Shown piece after piece: positions 27,064 to 36,004 of a DNA stretch of 64,000 nt. The stretch is taken from the NCBI RefSeq assembly GCF_001650725.1, contig NZ_LXVX01000008.1:1-64000 (forward strand). Reading direction: 5' to 3'. Every line of letters begins with the position of its first letter. Position 1 is the first letter of the stretch. Origin of the DNA: Sphingobium sp. TCM1. Its GTDB lineage: Bacteria > Pseudomonadota > Alphaproteobacteria > Sphingomonadales > Sphingomonadaceae. Below the pieces are notes generated by a model, which did no database searches, had not been told where the DNA came from, and saw nothing but the letters and a program-made list of their open reading frames with translations. The position numbers and the translations under genes were made by a program.

Positions 27064-27765
27064 ATGAAAAGAGCATTGATCGTCCGTCATGTGCCGCGCG
27101 AAGGCGCGGCAGGGTATCTCCAGCCGATCGAGGCGGCGGGCTACCATATCGACCGCATCGATGTCGCCAGCCCGGATTTCGCGCATGTCGACCTGTGCGA
27201 TCCAGACCTGCTGATCATGATGGGCGGTCCGATGGGGGTCTATGAACAGGATCGACACCCCTGGATTCCCCTCCAGATCGAGAAGCTTTCGGCGCGCCTC
27301 GCCGCCGACCGTCCGACCTTGGGCGTATGTCTCGGCAGCCAGATGATCGCAGCGGCGCTGGGCGCGCGGGTCTATCCGGGCGGACATATGGAACTGGGCT
27401 TCGCGCCCGTCATGATGAACGGCGCCGGGACCGCATCGCCGCTCCGTCATATCGCCGACGTGCCGGTCCTCCACTGGCACAGCGACACGTTCGATCTGCC
27501 CGAAGGGGTCGAACTTCTGGCGTCGACCCGGAAATATGCCCATCAGGCATTCCGCCGTGGGACTAACCTTCTGGCCCTGCAATTCCATGCCGAAATGGGC
27601 GAAGATCCCCGTTTCGAGGATTGGTTGACGCATTTTTGGGCCGATCTCGACGTTGCGCAGCAGTGCGGCATTGCCCTGCGCGAGGATCATGATCTGCACG
27701 GTCCCGTTGCGGTGGCGGCTGGGCGCGCGATGATCGCTGAGTGGCTGGCGGGCATCCAAGCCTGA
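27064..27765 (+). CDS. class I glutamine amidotransferase-like protein
   Basis: A 233-residue GATase1 domain that would hydrolyse glutamine to ammonia. The nucleophile is C89 in GVCLGSQ, and the His-x-Glu of the triad is in QFHAEM. It belongs to the standalone GMP-synthase-like group (YfeJ/GuaA N-terminal type), whose acceptors are mostly unknown. I start at MKRALIV, since upstream codons to 26998 have no similarity. No synthetase partner is adjacent. Confidence 0.85.
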   Translation: MKRALIVRHVPREGAAGYLQPIEAAGYHIDRIDVASPDFAHVDLCDPDLLIMMGGPMGVYEQDRHPWIPLQIEKLSARLAADRPTLGVCLGSQMIAAALGARVYPGGHMELGFAPVMMNGAGTASPLRHIADVPVLHWHSDTFDLPEGVELLASTRKYAHQAFRRGTNLLALQFHAEMGEDPRFEDWLTHFWADLDVAQQCGIALREDHDLHGPVAVAAGRAMIAEWLAGIQA

Positions 27766-27830
27766 TCGTCGTGGGTCGGGAACGGTCCGCCCTCTTGATC
27801 TCGCGCCATTCTTCCTATTAACTCCGACAA

Positions 27831-29189
27831 ATGACGAGAATGACTTGGAAGGCCAGCCGCCGCGATCTGCTTGGCGTCGGCATGGCAGGGCTTGCGATCG
27901 CCGGCGTGGCGCGCGCGGGCGAAACGCAACCGGGCAAGCGCGGGCCGCTGGCGCCTCGTCCGCCGATGGGCTGGAATAGCTGGAACAGTTTTGCGACCAC
28001 CATCACCGAAGCGCAGGCGCGCGAAACCGCGCATATCATGGCGGAAAAGCTGCTGCCTTTCGGCTATGACATCTTCACCGTCGACATCCAATGGTATGAA
28101 CCGGAGGCATCCAGCTACACCTATAATGCCAGCCCCAGGCCCGCAATGGATGCCTATGGCCGGATGATTCCGGCGCCCAACCGGTTTCCTTCCAGCGGGG
28201 GAGGCATGGGGTTCGCACCGCTGGCCAGGGACATCCATGCGCTTGGCCTGAAATTCGGCATCCATGTCATGCGCGGCATCCCGCGCGCGGCGGTGGAGGC
28301 GAACCTGCCGATCCTGGGCACCCGCTACCGCGCGGCTGACATCGCGGACCCTACGAGCATCTGTTCCTGGAATCCGGACATGTATGGGGTCGACATGACG
28401 CGGCCGGGCGCTCAGGCTTATTATGACAGCATCTTCCGCCTCTATGCGGACTGGGGCGTCGATTTCGTCAAGATGGACGATATGAGCCGCCCCTATGACG
28501 CTCATGCGCCGGAGGTCGAGGCGGCGCACAATGCCATCGTCGCCACCGGCCGCCCCATCATCCTCAGCCTCTCGCCCGGCGAGACGCCGGTGATCCGGGG
28601 CGACCATGTCCGTCGCTTCGCACAGATGTGGCGCATCTCGGACGATTTCTGGGACGATTGGGCGATGCTGGAGGCGCAGTTCACGCGGCTAGAAAACTGG
28701 ACGCCGTACCGTGCTCCGGGGAGTTGGCCAGACGCCGACATGCTGCCCCTGGGCCGCCTGGCGCTGGGCGAGCGCGACACGCGCTTCACCCCGGACGAGC
28801 AGCGAACCTTGATGACGCTCTGGGCGATCGCGCGCTCTCCGCTCATCATGGGCGGCGACCTGCGCCATTTGGATGCGGCGACCCTGGCGTTGCTGACCAA
28901 TCGGGAGGTGCTGGCCGTCAATCAGGCGAGCAACGGCAATTGCCCGCATTTCGTCGAGGACGGCGTCCGGGTATGGTCGGCGATCGCGGACGGCGGCAGC
29001 GACCGCTATCTCGCCCTGTTCAATCCCGGCGACAAGCGGCGCGACGTGGGGATCAGGCTGCGCGACCTCGGACTGTCCGGGCCGGTCGCCGTGCGCGACC
29101 TGTGGGAAGGCAAGGCGCTTGGCCGCCAGGCAGAGCGGGTGAGCGCCACCCTGCCGCCGCATGGCAGCGCGCTGTATCGGCTCGGCTAA
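27831..29189 (+). CDS. exported GH27-like alpha-galactosidase family glycosidase
   Basis: A 452-residue glycoside hydrolase with a Tat-type signal (SRRDLLGVG). The catalytic barrel starts with PPMGWNSWNSF, the GH27/36 hallmark. The likely nucleophile is D216 in FVKMDD, and D271/D272 in RISDDFW are candidates for the acid-base residue. A C-terminal beta domain ends the protein. The substrate is probably an alpha-galactoside or related sugar in the periplasm. No sugar transporter lies nearby. Two starts (27831, 27840) are possible. Confidence 0.85.
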   Translation: MTRMTWKASRRDLLGVGMAGLAIAGVARAGETQPGKRGPLAPRPPMGWNSWNSFATTITEAQARETAHIMAEKLLPFGYDIFTVDIQWYEPEASSYTYNASPRPAMDAYGRMIPAPNRFPSSGGGMGFAPLARDIHALGLKFGIHVMRGIPRAAVEANLPILGTRYRAADIADPTSICSWNPDMYGVDMTRPGAQAYYDSIFRLYADWGVDFVKMDDMSRPYDAHAPEVEAAHNAIVATGRPIILSLSPGETPVIRGDHVRRFAQMWRISDDFWDDWAMLEAQFTRLENWTPYRAPGSWPDADMLPLGRLALGERDTRFTPDEQRTLMTLWAIARSPLIMGGDLRHLDAATLALLTNREVLAVNQASNGNCPHFVEDGVRVWSAIADGGSDRYLALFNPGDKRRDVGIRLRDLGLSGPVAVRDLWEGKALGRQAERVSATLPPHGSALYRLG

Positions 29190-29202
29190 ACCATCCCCTC
29201 AG

Positions 29203-29216
29203 TCGAAACGAACGGA
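29203..29216. repeat. half copy of a palindromic repeat
   Basis: TCGAAACGAACGGA here matches one arm of the larger palindrome at 35904-35997. It lies in the short gap between the convergent GH27 and M28 genes. The opposite arm is not present. Confidence 0.4.
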
Positions 29217-29223
29217 GGCCGGA

Positions 29224-30876
29224 TCAGTTACGCGCCGCCGCGCTCTTGTCGCGGATCGCCTTGAACTCGGAGCCGGCCTTCCAATCGGGCCAGCGCGTCG
29301 ATCCGGCCAGATCGCGGCCAATGGCAAGCATCAGGTCCACGTCCTGCGCGGCGCCGTCCAGTTTCCACGTCTCGTCCACCGCGTCGCAGGCCTGGTGGTA
29401 GCATTTGCCCGTATAGGCATCGACCCACGCCTGTCCGGCCGCGCGACCGCCTTCGACCAGATCGGAAGCGCCGGCGATGCCCATCAGCAGCAGCACCGGC
29501 ACGCCACGCTTGGCCATGGAGAAATGGTCGGCGCGATAGAACAGGCCGCGTTCGGGCAGGCTTTCCTGCGTCACGACGCGGCCTTGCTGCGCAGCAAAGC
29601 GTGCGAGATCATCCTCCAGCCCATTCTGTCCCTTGCCGACCAGGATCACGTCCTTCGCCTTGCCTGCGGTCTGGAGGATGTCGATCGTCAGGTTGGCGAC
29701 GGTCCGGTCCAGCGGCCAGACCGGATTGAAGGCATAATATTCTGAACCGAGCAGGCCGCGCTCTTCCGCCGTCCAGGCCGCGAACAGGATCGACCGGTCG
29801 GGCGCGGGTCCGACCTTGAACGCGCGCGCGATCTCGAACATCGCCGCTATGCCGAGCGCGTCGTCATTGGCGCCGGCGCGGTAGATGCGCCCCTGCGCGT
29901 CGGGCGCGCCCTTGCCATAGGCATCCCAATGCGCGCCATACATCACCGTTTCGTCCGGCCGACTGGCGCCGGGAATGCGGGCGAGGACGTTGGCGCTCTT
30001 CACCACCTCCTGGCTGACAGGGAAGGCGGCGGAGAAGGCCGCACCCTTCAGTTCCACCGGCCTGAAGGTCCGGCTTCTCGCCTGCCGGCGCAGCGCCGCC
30101 AGATCCAGCCCCGCGCCGGCGAACATCGCCCTTGCGGTCTCGCCCTCGATCCAGCCCTGGACCTGGAGGCTGGTCAGCTTGTCCGCAGCGCGCACAAGGT
30201 CGTAATTTTCGCCGCCGGGGCTGACGACCACGTTCCACCCATAGCCTGCGCCTGGAGTGTCATGCACGATCAGTGCGCCGACCGCGCCGCGCCGTGCCGC
30301 TTCCTCGAACTTGTAGGTCCAGCGGCCATAATAGGTCATGGTCCGCCCGCCGAACTTGCCGACGGCATCTTCCCCCTCGGTGGCCTCGAAGTCGGGATCG
30401 TTGATCAGGAAGACTGCAACCTTGCCCTTCAGGTCGACGCCCTTGAAATCGTCCCAGCCCCGTTCGGGTGCGGACACGCCATGACCGACGAAAACCAGCG
30501 GCGCTTTTTCCAGTGCGACATGGTCCCTGGGCTGGAGGGTGGACAGATAGACCTGGCTGCCGAAGATCCATGGCGTCGTCGCGCTTCCCTGAGTCAGGCC
30601 CAGCGTTTCGGCCTTCCCGAGCCGGGTATGAAGCAGTGGTACGGTCTGGACCCACTGGCCGTCAGGGCCGCCCGGTTCCAGTCCCAGCGCCTCGAAGCGC
30701 GCCACCAGATAGCCGATCGTCCGCTCTTCCCCGATGGTGCCCGGCGCGCGTCCCTCGAACAGGTCGGAGGCCAGCGTGCGGACGGACTGTTCGAGCCGCT
30801 GTGGCTCGATGGTCTCGGCTTGGACAGGCAGGGCGGCGGTCAGGCCAAGGGCCAGGGCAAGGGTGCGTATCGTCAT
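29224..30876 (-). CDS. exported M28-family aminopeptidase with PA domain
   Basis: A 550-residue zinc exopeptidase with a cleavable signal (MTIRTLALALGLTAALPVQA). A protease-associated insert (KVAVFLINDPDFE) covers about residues 130-240. The M28 catalytic domain shows MYGAHWDAYG, AGANDDALG and WTAEERGLLGSEYY, which carry metal ligands and the general base. It converges on the GH27 gene with a 34-bp gap containing half of a repeat also seen near 35990. It probably degrades peptides in the periplasm. Confidence 0.9.
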   Translation of the reverse strand: MTIRTLALALGLTAALPVQAETIEPQRLEQSVRTLASDLFEGRAPGTIGEERTIGYLVARFEALGLEPGGPDGQWVQTVPLLHTRLGKAETLGLTQGSATTPWIFGSQVYLSTLQPRDHVALEKAPLVFVGHGVSAPERGWDDFKGVDLKGKVAVFLINDPDFEATEGEDAVGKFGGRTMTYYGRWTYKFEEAARRGAVGALIVHDTPGAGYGWNVVVSPGGENYDLVRAADKLTSLQVQGWIEGETARAMFAGAGLDLAALRRQARSRTFRPVELKGAAFSAAFPVSQEVVKSANVLARIPGASRPDETVMYGAHWDAYGKGAPDAQGRIYRAGANDDALGIAAMFEIARAFKVGPAPDRSILFAAWTAEERGLLGSEYYAFNPVWPLDRTVANLTIDILQTAGKAKDVILVGKGQNGLEDDLARFAAQQGRVVTQESLPERGLFYRADHFSMAKRGVPVLLLMGIAGASDLVEGGRAAGQAWVDAYTGKCYHQACDAVDETWKLDGAAQDVDLMLAIGRDLAGSTRWPDWKAGSEFKAIRDKSAAARN

Positions 30877-30918
30877 GGCGATGCCTTAGCCCCGCCATGA
30901 CGGAGGGGGAAGGGGGCG

Positions 30919-31575
30919 TCAGAACTCGATTTCCAGCTCCGCCATCTCTTCCGGCTCGGCCCGCGCCGCCTCGATCCATTCCCGCATCAGCGCCCAGCTG
31001 TTGATGGTCTGGCAATATGCGGCGCCTTTCTGTGTGACGGGCACGGCATAGGTCAGGAAGCGTTGCGCGACCGGTGCGAACATGGCGTCGGCCACCGTCG
31101 GCGCGTCACCGAACAGCCAGGGGCCGCCATAATCGTCCAGACATTCCGTCCAGATCGTCTCGATCCGTTCGATGTCGGGTTTGGCGCCTGAAAAGATCGG
31201 AAACCGCGCATGGCGGACCTTGAGGTTCATGGGCAGGGCGGAGCGCAGATTGGCGAAACCCGAATGAATCTCCCCTGATACCGAACGGCAGTGCGCGCGC
31301 GCGATCCGATCGACAGGATACATGCCCGCATCGGGGTATAATTCGTGCAGATATTCGGCGATCGCCAACGTGTCCCACACGCTCGCGCCCTCGTGGGTGA
31401 GGCGGGGAACCAGCACGGAGGGAGAGAGCAGCAGCAATTCCGCGCGGTTTTCCGGATCGTCGAGCGCGATCAGCTTTTCCACGACCTGCAACCCGGCCAG
31501 ACGGCAAAGCAGCCATCCGCGCAAAGACCAGGAGGAATAATTTTTGCTAGAAAGTGTGAGTTCCGCAATTGCCAT
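30919..31575 (-). CDS. glutathione S-transferase family protein
   Basis: A 218-residue protein with a thioredoxin-like N-terminal domain (LTLSSKNYSSWSLRGWLL, with VPRLTHEGASVWDTLAIAEYL forming the glutathione-binding loop and helix). A helical C-terminal domain ends in an acidic tail. The Ser-rich start of the first helix suggests a Ser-type catalytic residue. The substrate is unknown. The frame remains open far upstream to 33036, but family similarity starts only at 31575. It is divergent from the PHB depolymerase gene. Confidence 0.88.
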   Translation of the reverse strand: MAIAELTLSSKNYSSWSLRGWLLCRLAGLQVVEKLIALDDPENRAELLLLSPSVLVPRLTHEGASVWDTLAIAEYLHELYPDAGMYPVDRIARAHCRSVSGEIHSGFANLRSALPMNLKVRHARFPIFSGAKPDIERIETIWTECLDDYGGPWLFGDAPTVADAMFAPVAQRFLTYAVPVTQKGAAYCQTINSWALMREWIEAARAEPEEMAELEIEF

Positions 31576-31701
31576 GGCTTTCCCTCCCGCTTTCGGCCAA
31601 CCTCCCATTAATGATGATGCGGTGCAACACAAAAAGCCTGTATAGCGTTTCAGCAAAAGACCGATTCGGTTGACGGAATAATATAAGGCACGGTTGCTAT
31701 C

Positions 31702-32925
31702 ATGCGGATGCTCTACAGCGGTTATCAGGCCTGGAACGACATGCTGGCCCCAGCGCGCCTTGGTGCGCAGTACGCGCTTGCCATGCGCGACCGGATGGGG
31801 CCGATGGCCGATTGGGCGATGCCGCGCCGTATGTTCGCCCTGATGGACGTGTTTCAGGGCGCGAAACTGACGCACAAGCGCCCTGCTTACGACATCCATA
31901 CCGTCACGAGCGGCAATGCAGAGGTGTCCGTGCGTGAGGAGATCGCGCTGGACCTGCCCTTCGGAAATCTGTTGCACTTTGCAAAGGATGAGGTGGAGGC
32001 TGAACAGCCGCGCGTGCTGGTCGTCGCCCCTATGTCGGGCCATTTTTCCACCTTGTTGCGCAGCACGGTTGCAACATTGCTGCGCGACCATGACGTCTAC
32101 ATCACCGACTGGAAAAATGCGCGCGATGTGCCGATGGAGGCAGGGCGCTTCGGCTTCGACGAATATGTCGATTATGTGATCCGCTTCCTTCAGGAACTGG
32201 GCGAGGGCGCGCATCTGGTATCGGTGTGCCAGCCCTGCGTACCCGCGCTGGCGGCGGTCGCGCTGATGTCGGAGGACAAGGACAGGGCGACACCGCGGTC
32301 GATGACGCTGATGGGCGGGCCGATCGATCCCAATGCGGCGCCGACGGTGGTCAACGACCTTGCCAATGAAAAGCCGATCAAGTGGTTCGAGGACAATCTG
32401 ATTTCCGTCGTTCCCTTCCGCTATGCGGGCCGCGGGCGCGAAGTCTATCCCGGTTTCCTGCAACTTTCGGCCTTCATGTCGATGAACATGGAACGGCATG
32501 GGTCGACGCATCGCGAACTTTATCAGTTGCTCGCCGACGGTAAGCGGGTCGAGGCGCAGAAGATAAAGGATTTCTACGAGGAATATTTCGCCGTCCTCGA
32601 CATGACCAAGGAATTCTACCTCGAAACCGTCGACATGGTGTTCCAGCGCGCGTTGCTCGCCAAGGGCGAACTGACAGTCCGTGGGCGCACCGTGAATCCT
32701 GGCATGATCCGCAAGACCGCGCTGCTCACCGTCGAGGGTGAAAGGGACGATGTCTGCGCTGTGGGCCAGACATCGGCGGCCCACGGCCTTTGCACCGGCC
32801 TGCGCCCGCATCTCAAGCGCCATCATCTCCAGCCGGGCGTCGGCCATTATGGCGTCTTTTCGGGCAGCAAGTGGGAAAAGCAGGTCTATCCGCAAGTGCG
32901 GAACATGATCCTCGCCATGAACTGA
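31702..32925 (+). CDS. phaZ: intracellular polyhydroxybutyrate depolymerase
   Basis: A 407-residue PhaZ1-type depolymerase that releases hydroxybutyrate from cytoplasmic PHB granules. The lipase-box-like site SVCQPC has the catalytic cysteine at C176. The C-terminal GVGHYGVFSG holds the catalytic histidine. The family length of about 400-420 fits. It is separated from phbB by 19 kb, so synthesis and breakdown genes are not in one operon here. The 126 bp before it are AT-rich and hold the promoter, including a TTGACG at 31669. Confidence 0.92.
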   Translation: MRMLYSGYQAWNDMLAPARLGAQYALAMRDRMGPMADWAMPRRMFALMDVFQGAKLTHKRPAYDIHTVTSGNAEVSVREEIALDLPFGNLLHFAKDEVEAEQPRVLVVAPMSGHFSTLLRSTVATLLRDHDVYITDWKNARDVPMEAGRFGFDEYVDYVIRFLQELGEGAHLVSVCQPCVPALAAVALMSEDKDRATPRSMTLMGGPIDPNAAPTVVNDLANEKPIKWFEDNLISVVPFRYAGRGREVYPGFLQLSAFMSMNMERHGSTHRELYQLLADGKRVEAQKIKDFYEEYFAVLDMTKEFYLETVDMVFQRALLAKGELTVRGRTVNPGMIRKTALLTVEGERDDVCAVGQTSAAHGLCTGLRPHLKRHHLQPGVGHYGVFSGSKWEKQVYPQVRNMILAMN

Positions 32926-32971
32926 CCGTCCTGTCGGGGGCGCCCGTTCCGGCGGGCAACCCGTCGATGGC

Positions 32972-34282
32972 TCAGGCGATCGCCTGCACTGCCTCCGCCT
33001 CGCGCTGATAGGCGCTCTCGTCCAATATCCCTTCACGCTTTGCCACGATCGTTGCGACCAGCACCTGGCCCGCGACGTTCACCGCCGTGCGGCCCATGTC
33101 GATGATCGGGTCGATGGCCAGCAGCAGGCCCGCGCCTTCCAGCGGCAGGCCAAGGGTGGACAGGGTCAGCGTCAGCATCACGATCGCGCCCGTCAACCCG
33201 GCCGTCGCCGCCGATCCGATCACTGATACGAAGATGATCAGGACGTAATCGATGAAATGGAGCGGGATGCCGTAGAAGCCTGCGACGAAGATCGCCGCCA
33301 GCGCAGGGTAGATCGACGCGCAGCCGTCCATCTTGGTCGTCGCCGCCAACGGAATGGCGAAGGCGGCATAGCCTTTGTCGACGCCCATCCTCTCGGTCAC
33401 GGCTTCGGTGACGGGCAGGGTGCCGACGGAGGAACGCGAAACGAAGCCGAGCTGGATCGCGGGCCAGGCCGTCGCGAAGAAAGGGCCGGGCTTGAGCCCG
33501 TTCAGTATCAGCAGCGCCGGATAGACCACCAGCAGGACCAGCGCGAGGCCCAGATAGACGGCGGCGGTGAAGCTGCCGAGTTGTGCCAAAGCGCTCCAGC
33601 CATAGGTCGCGATGGCCGTGCCGATCAGCGCGGCCGAACCGACCGGCGTCAGACGGATGATCCAGTTCAGGATCGTGCGCACGATGGCGAGCAACGATCG
33701 GACGAAGGCGAGGAAGGGGTCTGCCTTCTCGCCGACCTTCAGCGTGGCAAGGCCGACCGCGATCGAGATGACCAGAAGTTGCAGGATGTTGAAGGAGAGG
33801 CTGGTGGTGATCGAACCATCCTCCGCAGCCTTGCTGCTGCCCGACAGCGCCAGGCTGTTGCCGGGTATCAGGCCTTTGAGGAAATCGAGCCAGCCGCCGA
33901 CCGATTCCGCCTGCTTCATCGCCAGCTGGGTACCGCGCAATCCTGCGCCGGGTTCCACCACCAGGCCGATCGCAAGGCCGATGGTGACGGCGATCAGCGC
34001 CGTGATGGCGAACCAGAGCAGGGTCTGGCCGGCGAGCCGTGCGGCATTGTCGAGCGCGCGCAGATTGGCGATCGATGCGACGATGGCTGCGAATATCAAT
34101 GGCGGAACGATCGCCTTCAGCAGCGAGACGAAGATGGAGCCGACCGTCTTCAGCGTCGTCGCCAGCCAGTTGAGGCTGCCATCCGGCCCGGCGCCGATCT
34201 GGCGGGCGACAAGGCCGAGGATGAGCCCGACGGCCATGCCGGCAAGCACCTGAAATCCGAAACTGCGATAGTTGAGGGCCAT
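32972..34282 (-). CDS. dicarboxylate/amino acid:cation symporter (DctA/GltP family)
   Basis: A 436-residue inner-membrane transporter. Eight or more hydrophobic helices are visible. Family motifs are SSVGTLPVT (first hairpin loop) and the KMDG element that corresponds to NMDG. Likely substrates are C4-dicarboxylates, glutamate or aspartate with H+ or Na+. The Asn-to-Lys change in NMDG could alter cation coupling, but that is speculative. It converges on phaZ and is divergent from the M20 peptidase gene. The 245-bp gap at 34283-34527 shows no other gene. Confidence 0.9.
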   Translation of the reverse strand: MALNYRSFGFQVLAGMAVGLILGLVARQIGAGPDGSLNWLATTLKTVGSIFVSLLKAIVPPLIFAAIVASIANLRALDNAARLAGQTLLWFAITALIAVTIGLAIGLVVEPGAGLRGTQLAMKQAESVGGWLDFLKGLIPGNSLALSGSSKAAEDGSITTSLSFNILQLLVISIAVGLATLKVGEKADPFLAFVRSLLAIVRTILNWIIRLTPVGSAALIGTAIATYGWSALAQLGSFTAAVYLGLALVLLVVYPALLILNGLKPGPFFATAWPAIQLGFVSRSSVGTLPVTEAVTERMGVDKGYAAFAIPLAATTKMDGCASIYPALAAIFVAGFYGIPLHFIDYVLIIFVSVIGSAATAGLTGAIVMLTLTLSTLGLPLEGAGLLLAIDPIIDMGRTAVNVAGQVLVATIVAKREGILDESAYQREAEAVQAIA

Positions 34283-34527
34283 GGCTCATCTTCCTTTGGG
34301 CGACCGGCGGCTATATCGGATGCGATAGGTCCGATTGCGCGCAAGCAATTCTTTCAAGGGATTCAATACGGATAAGGCGGCCCTCTTTCCGTATGTCGAT
34401 CGGAGCGATGTCAGGCCGGATGAAGCATCCGGCGCCTCCGACATCACCCCAACAGGGCCAAACGCATTGGCCGCGTCTATCCGCTATGTCACAGAGGCAG
34501 CATCGGTCCATCGGGGAGTGCAAATAT

Positions 34528-35895
34528 ATGGATATGAGGCGCGCATTTTTTGGGCTGGCGGTGCTGGCGGCGCCGCAAGGCGCGCAGGCGGCGGCCGATG
34601 CGGGAGCCGCCAAGGAGGTGCTGATGCGCTCGATCGCCTTCAAGACCGTGCAGGGCGAAGGACAGGTGCCCAGGCTCGCAGCCTATTATACCTCGGTGCT
34701 GAAGGGGGCTGGCTTCGCCGATGCCGATATCGTCATCACGCCGATGGGCGAGACGGCGACGCTGGCCGCGACGATCAGGGGCAGCGACCCGAAGCTCAGG
34801 CCCATGGCCCTGATCGGTCATATGGATGTTGTGGCCGCCAATCGTGCCGACTGGACGCGCGATCCCTTCGTGCCGATCGAGGAGAATGGCTATATTTACG
34901 GGCGCGGGTCGGAGGACAATAAATATGACGTCGCGATGATGGTCGCGACGATTGCCCAGTTGAAGAAGGAGGGATGGCGGCCGCGCCGTTCCGTCATCCT
35001 GCTGCTGTCGGGCGACGAGGAAACCGACATGGTCACGACCAGGGCGCTGGCGATGCGATACAGGGATGTCGACCTGCTGCTCAACGGCGACGGCGGCGGC
35101 GGATTGCTGAATGAGGAAGGCAAGCCGGTCCTCTATCAGTTGCAGGCGGGGGAGAAATCCTATGCCGATTTCGAATTTTCCTTCGCCGATGCGGGCGGCC
35201 ATTCGAGCGCCCCGACATCTGGCAATCCCATCTATCGGATGGCCAGGGCGATCGACCGGATTGCGGCCTATCGGTTTGCGCCGATGCGCAACGAACTGAC
35301 GAAGGCATCACTGGCGCTGTCGGCGGGCCGAATGGGCGGCGAGGTTGGCGAGGCTATGCAGCGCTATGCGCAGACCGGCGACCCGGCTTCGGCGGACCTG
35401 CTCTCGGCCCGGCCGGAATTTATCGGTCAGGTCCGCACCACCTGCGTCGCGACCATGGCGCAGGCAGGCCATGCGCTCAATGCTCTGCCGCAAAGCGCCA
35501 AAGTCAGCGTCAACTGCCGGATCTTCCCCGGCGTGACCATTGAGGAGGTCAGGGCGCAACTGGTGAAGCTGGTGGATGACGACAGCGCGACGGTCAAGAC
35601 ACTGGGCGATCCGCTGGCCAGCGCCGCCTCGCCGCTGCGCGCCGACGTCATGAAGGCGGTCAGGGATGCGGTAACGGCGCGGGCACCTGGTGTCACTGTC
35701 ATGCCGGGCATGTCGGCCGGAGCGACCGACAGCCTCCACTTCCGGGCGCTGGGCGTTCCCAGCTATGGTGTCTCCAGCCTGTTCATGAAGGCCGAGGACG
35801 GCTTCGCCCATGGCCTGAACGAGCGCGTGCCCGTGGCTGGCATCCGGGAATCACTGGAGCAATGGGACCGGGTGATCCGGGCTTTGGCAAAGTAG
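34528..35895 (+). CDS. exported M20-family metallopeptidase
   Basis: A 455-residue zinc peptidase of the ArgE/DapE/CPG2 group. A signal peptide (MRRAFFGLAVLAAPQGAQA) is followed by the metal site elements HMDVV, GSEDNK and GDEET, and by the dimerisation domain with GGHSSAP. It likely hydrolyses dipeptides or N-acyl amino acids outside the cytoplasm. The start at 34528 follows GGGAG; ATG 34534 is an alternative. The longer frame from 34393 has no similarity. It converges with leuA. Confidence 0.88.
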   Translation: MDMRRAFFGLAVLAAPQGAQAAADAGAAKEVLMRSIAFKTVQGEGQVPRLAAYYTSVLKGAGFADADIVITPMGETATLAATIRGSDPKLRPMALIGHMDVVAANRADWTRDPFVPIEENGYIYGRGSEDNKYDVAMMVATIAQLKKEGWRPRRSVILLLSGDEETDMVTTRALAMRYRDVDLLLNGDGGGGLLNEEGKPVLYQLQAGEKSYADFEFSFADAGGHSSAPTSGNPIYRMARAIDRIAAYRFAPMRNELTKASLALSAGRMGGEVGEAMQRYAQTGDPASADLLSARPEFIGQVRTTCVATMAQAGHALNALPQSAKVSVNCRIFPGVTIEEVRAQLVKLVDDDSATVKTLGDPLASAASPLRADVMKAVRDAVTARAPGVTVMPGMSAGATDSLHFRALGVPSYGVSSLFMKAEDGFAHGLNERVPVAGIRESLEQWDRVIRALAK

Positions 35896-35903
35896 AACAG
35901 CGT

Positions 35904-35997
35904 CCGTTCGTTTCGAGCGAAGTCGAGAAGCGAGGCGTGCCCGGCTCAGCGAAGCCGAACATCGTGCAAAGCCTCTCGACAGGCTCGAAGCGAACGG
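35904..35997. repeat. 94-bp palindromic repeat between the M20 peptidase and leuA
   Basis: The outer arms CCGTTCGTTTCGAGC and GCTCGAAGCGAACGG pair over 15 bp with one wobble. Nested inner arms (GTCGAGA...TCTCGAC and CGGCTcagcgaAGCCG) can extend the structure. The GTTTCGAGCGAAGTCGAGA sequence is a dispersed intergenic repeat that I associate with sphingomonads. Here it lies between convergent genes and could end both transcripts. Confidence 0.7.
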
Positions 35998-36004
35998 AGT
36001 CTGC

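Noticed and set aside
31576..33036. N-terminal extension of the glutathione transferase frame
   Set aside because: Similarity begins at MAIAEL (31575). The extension is antisense to the PHB depolymerase gene and its promoter.
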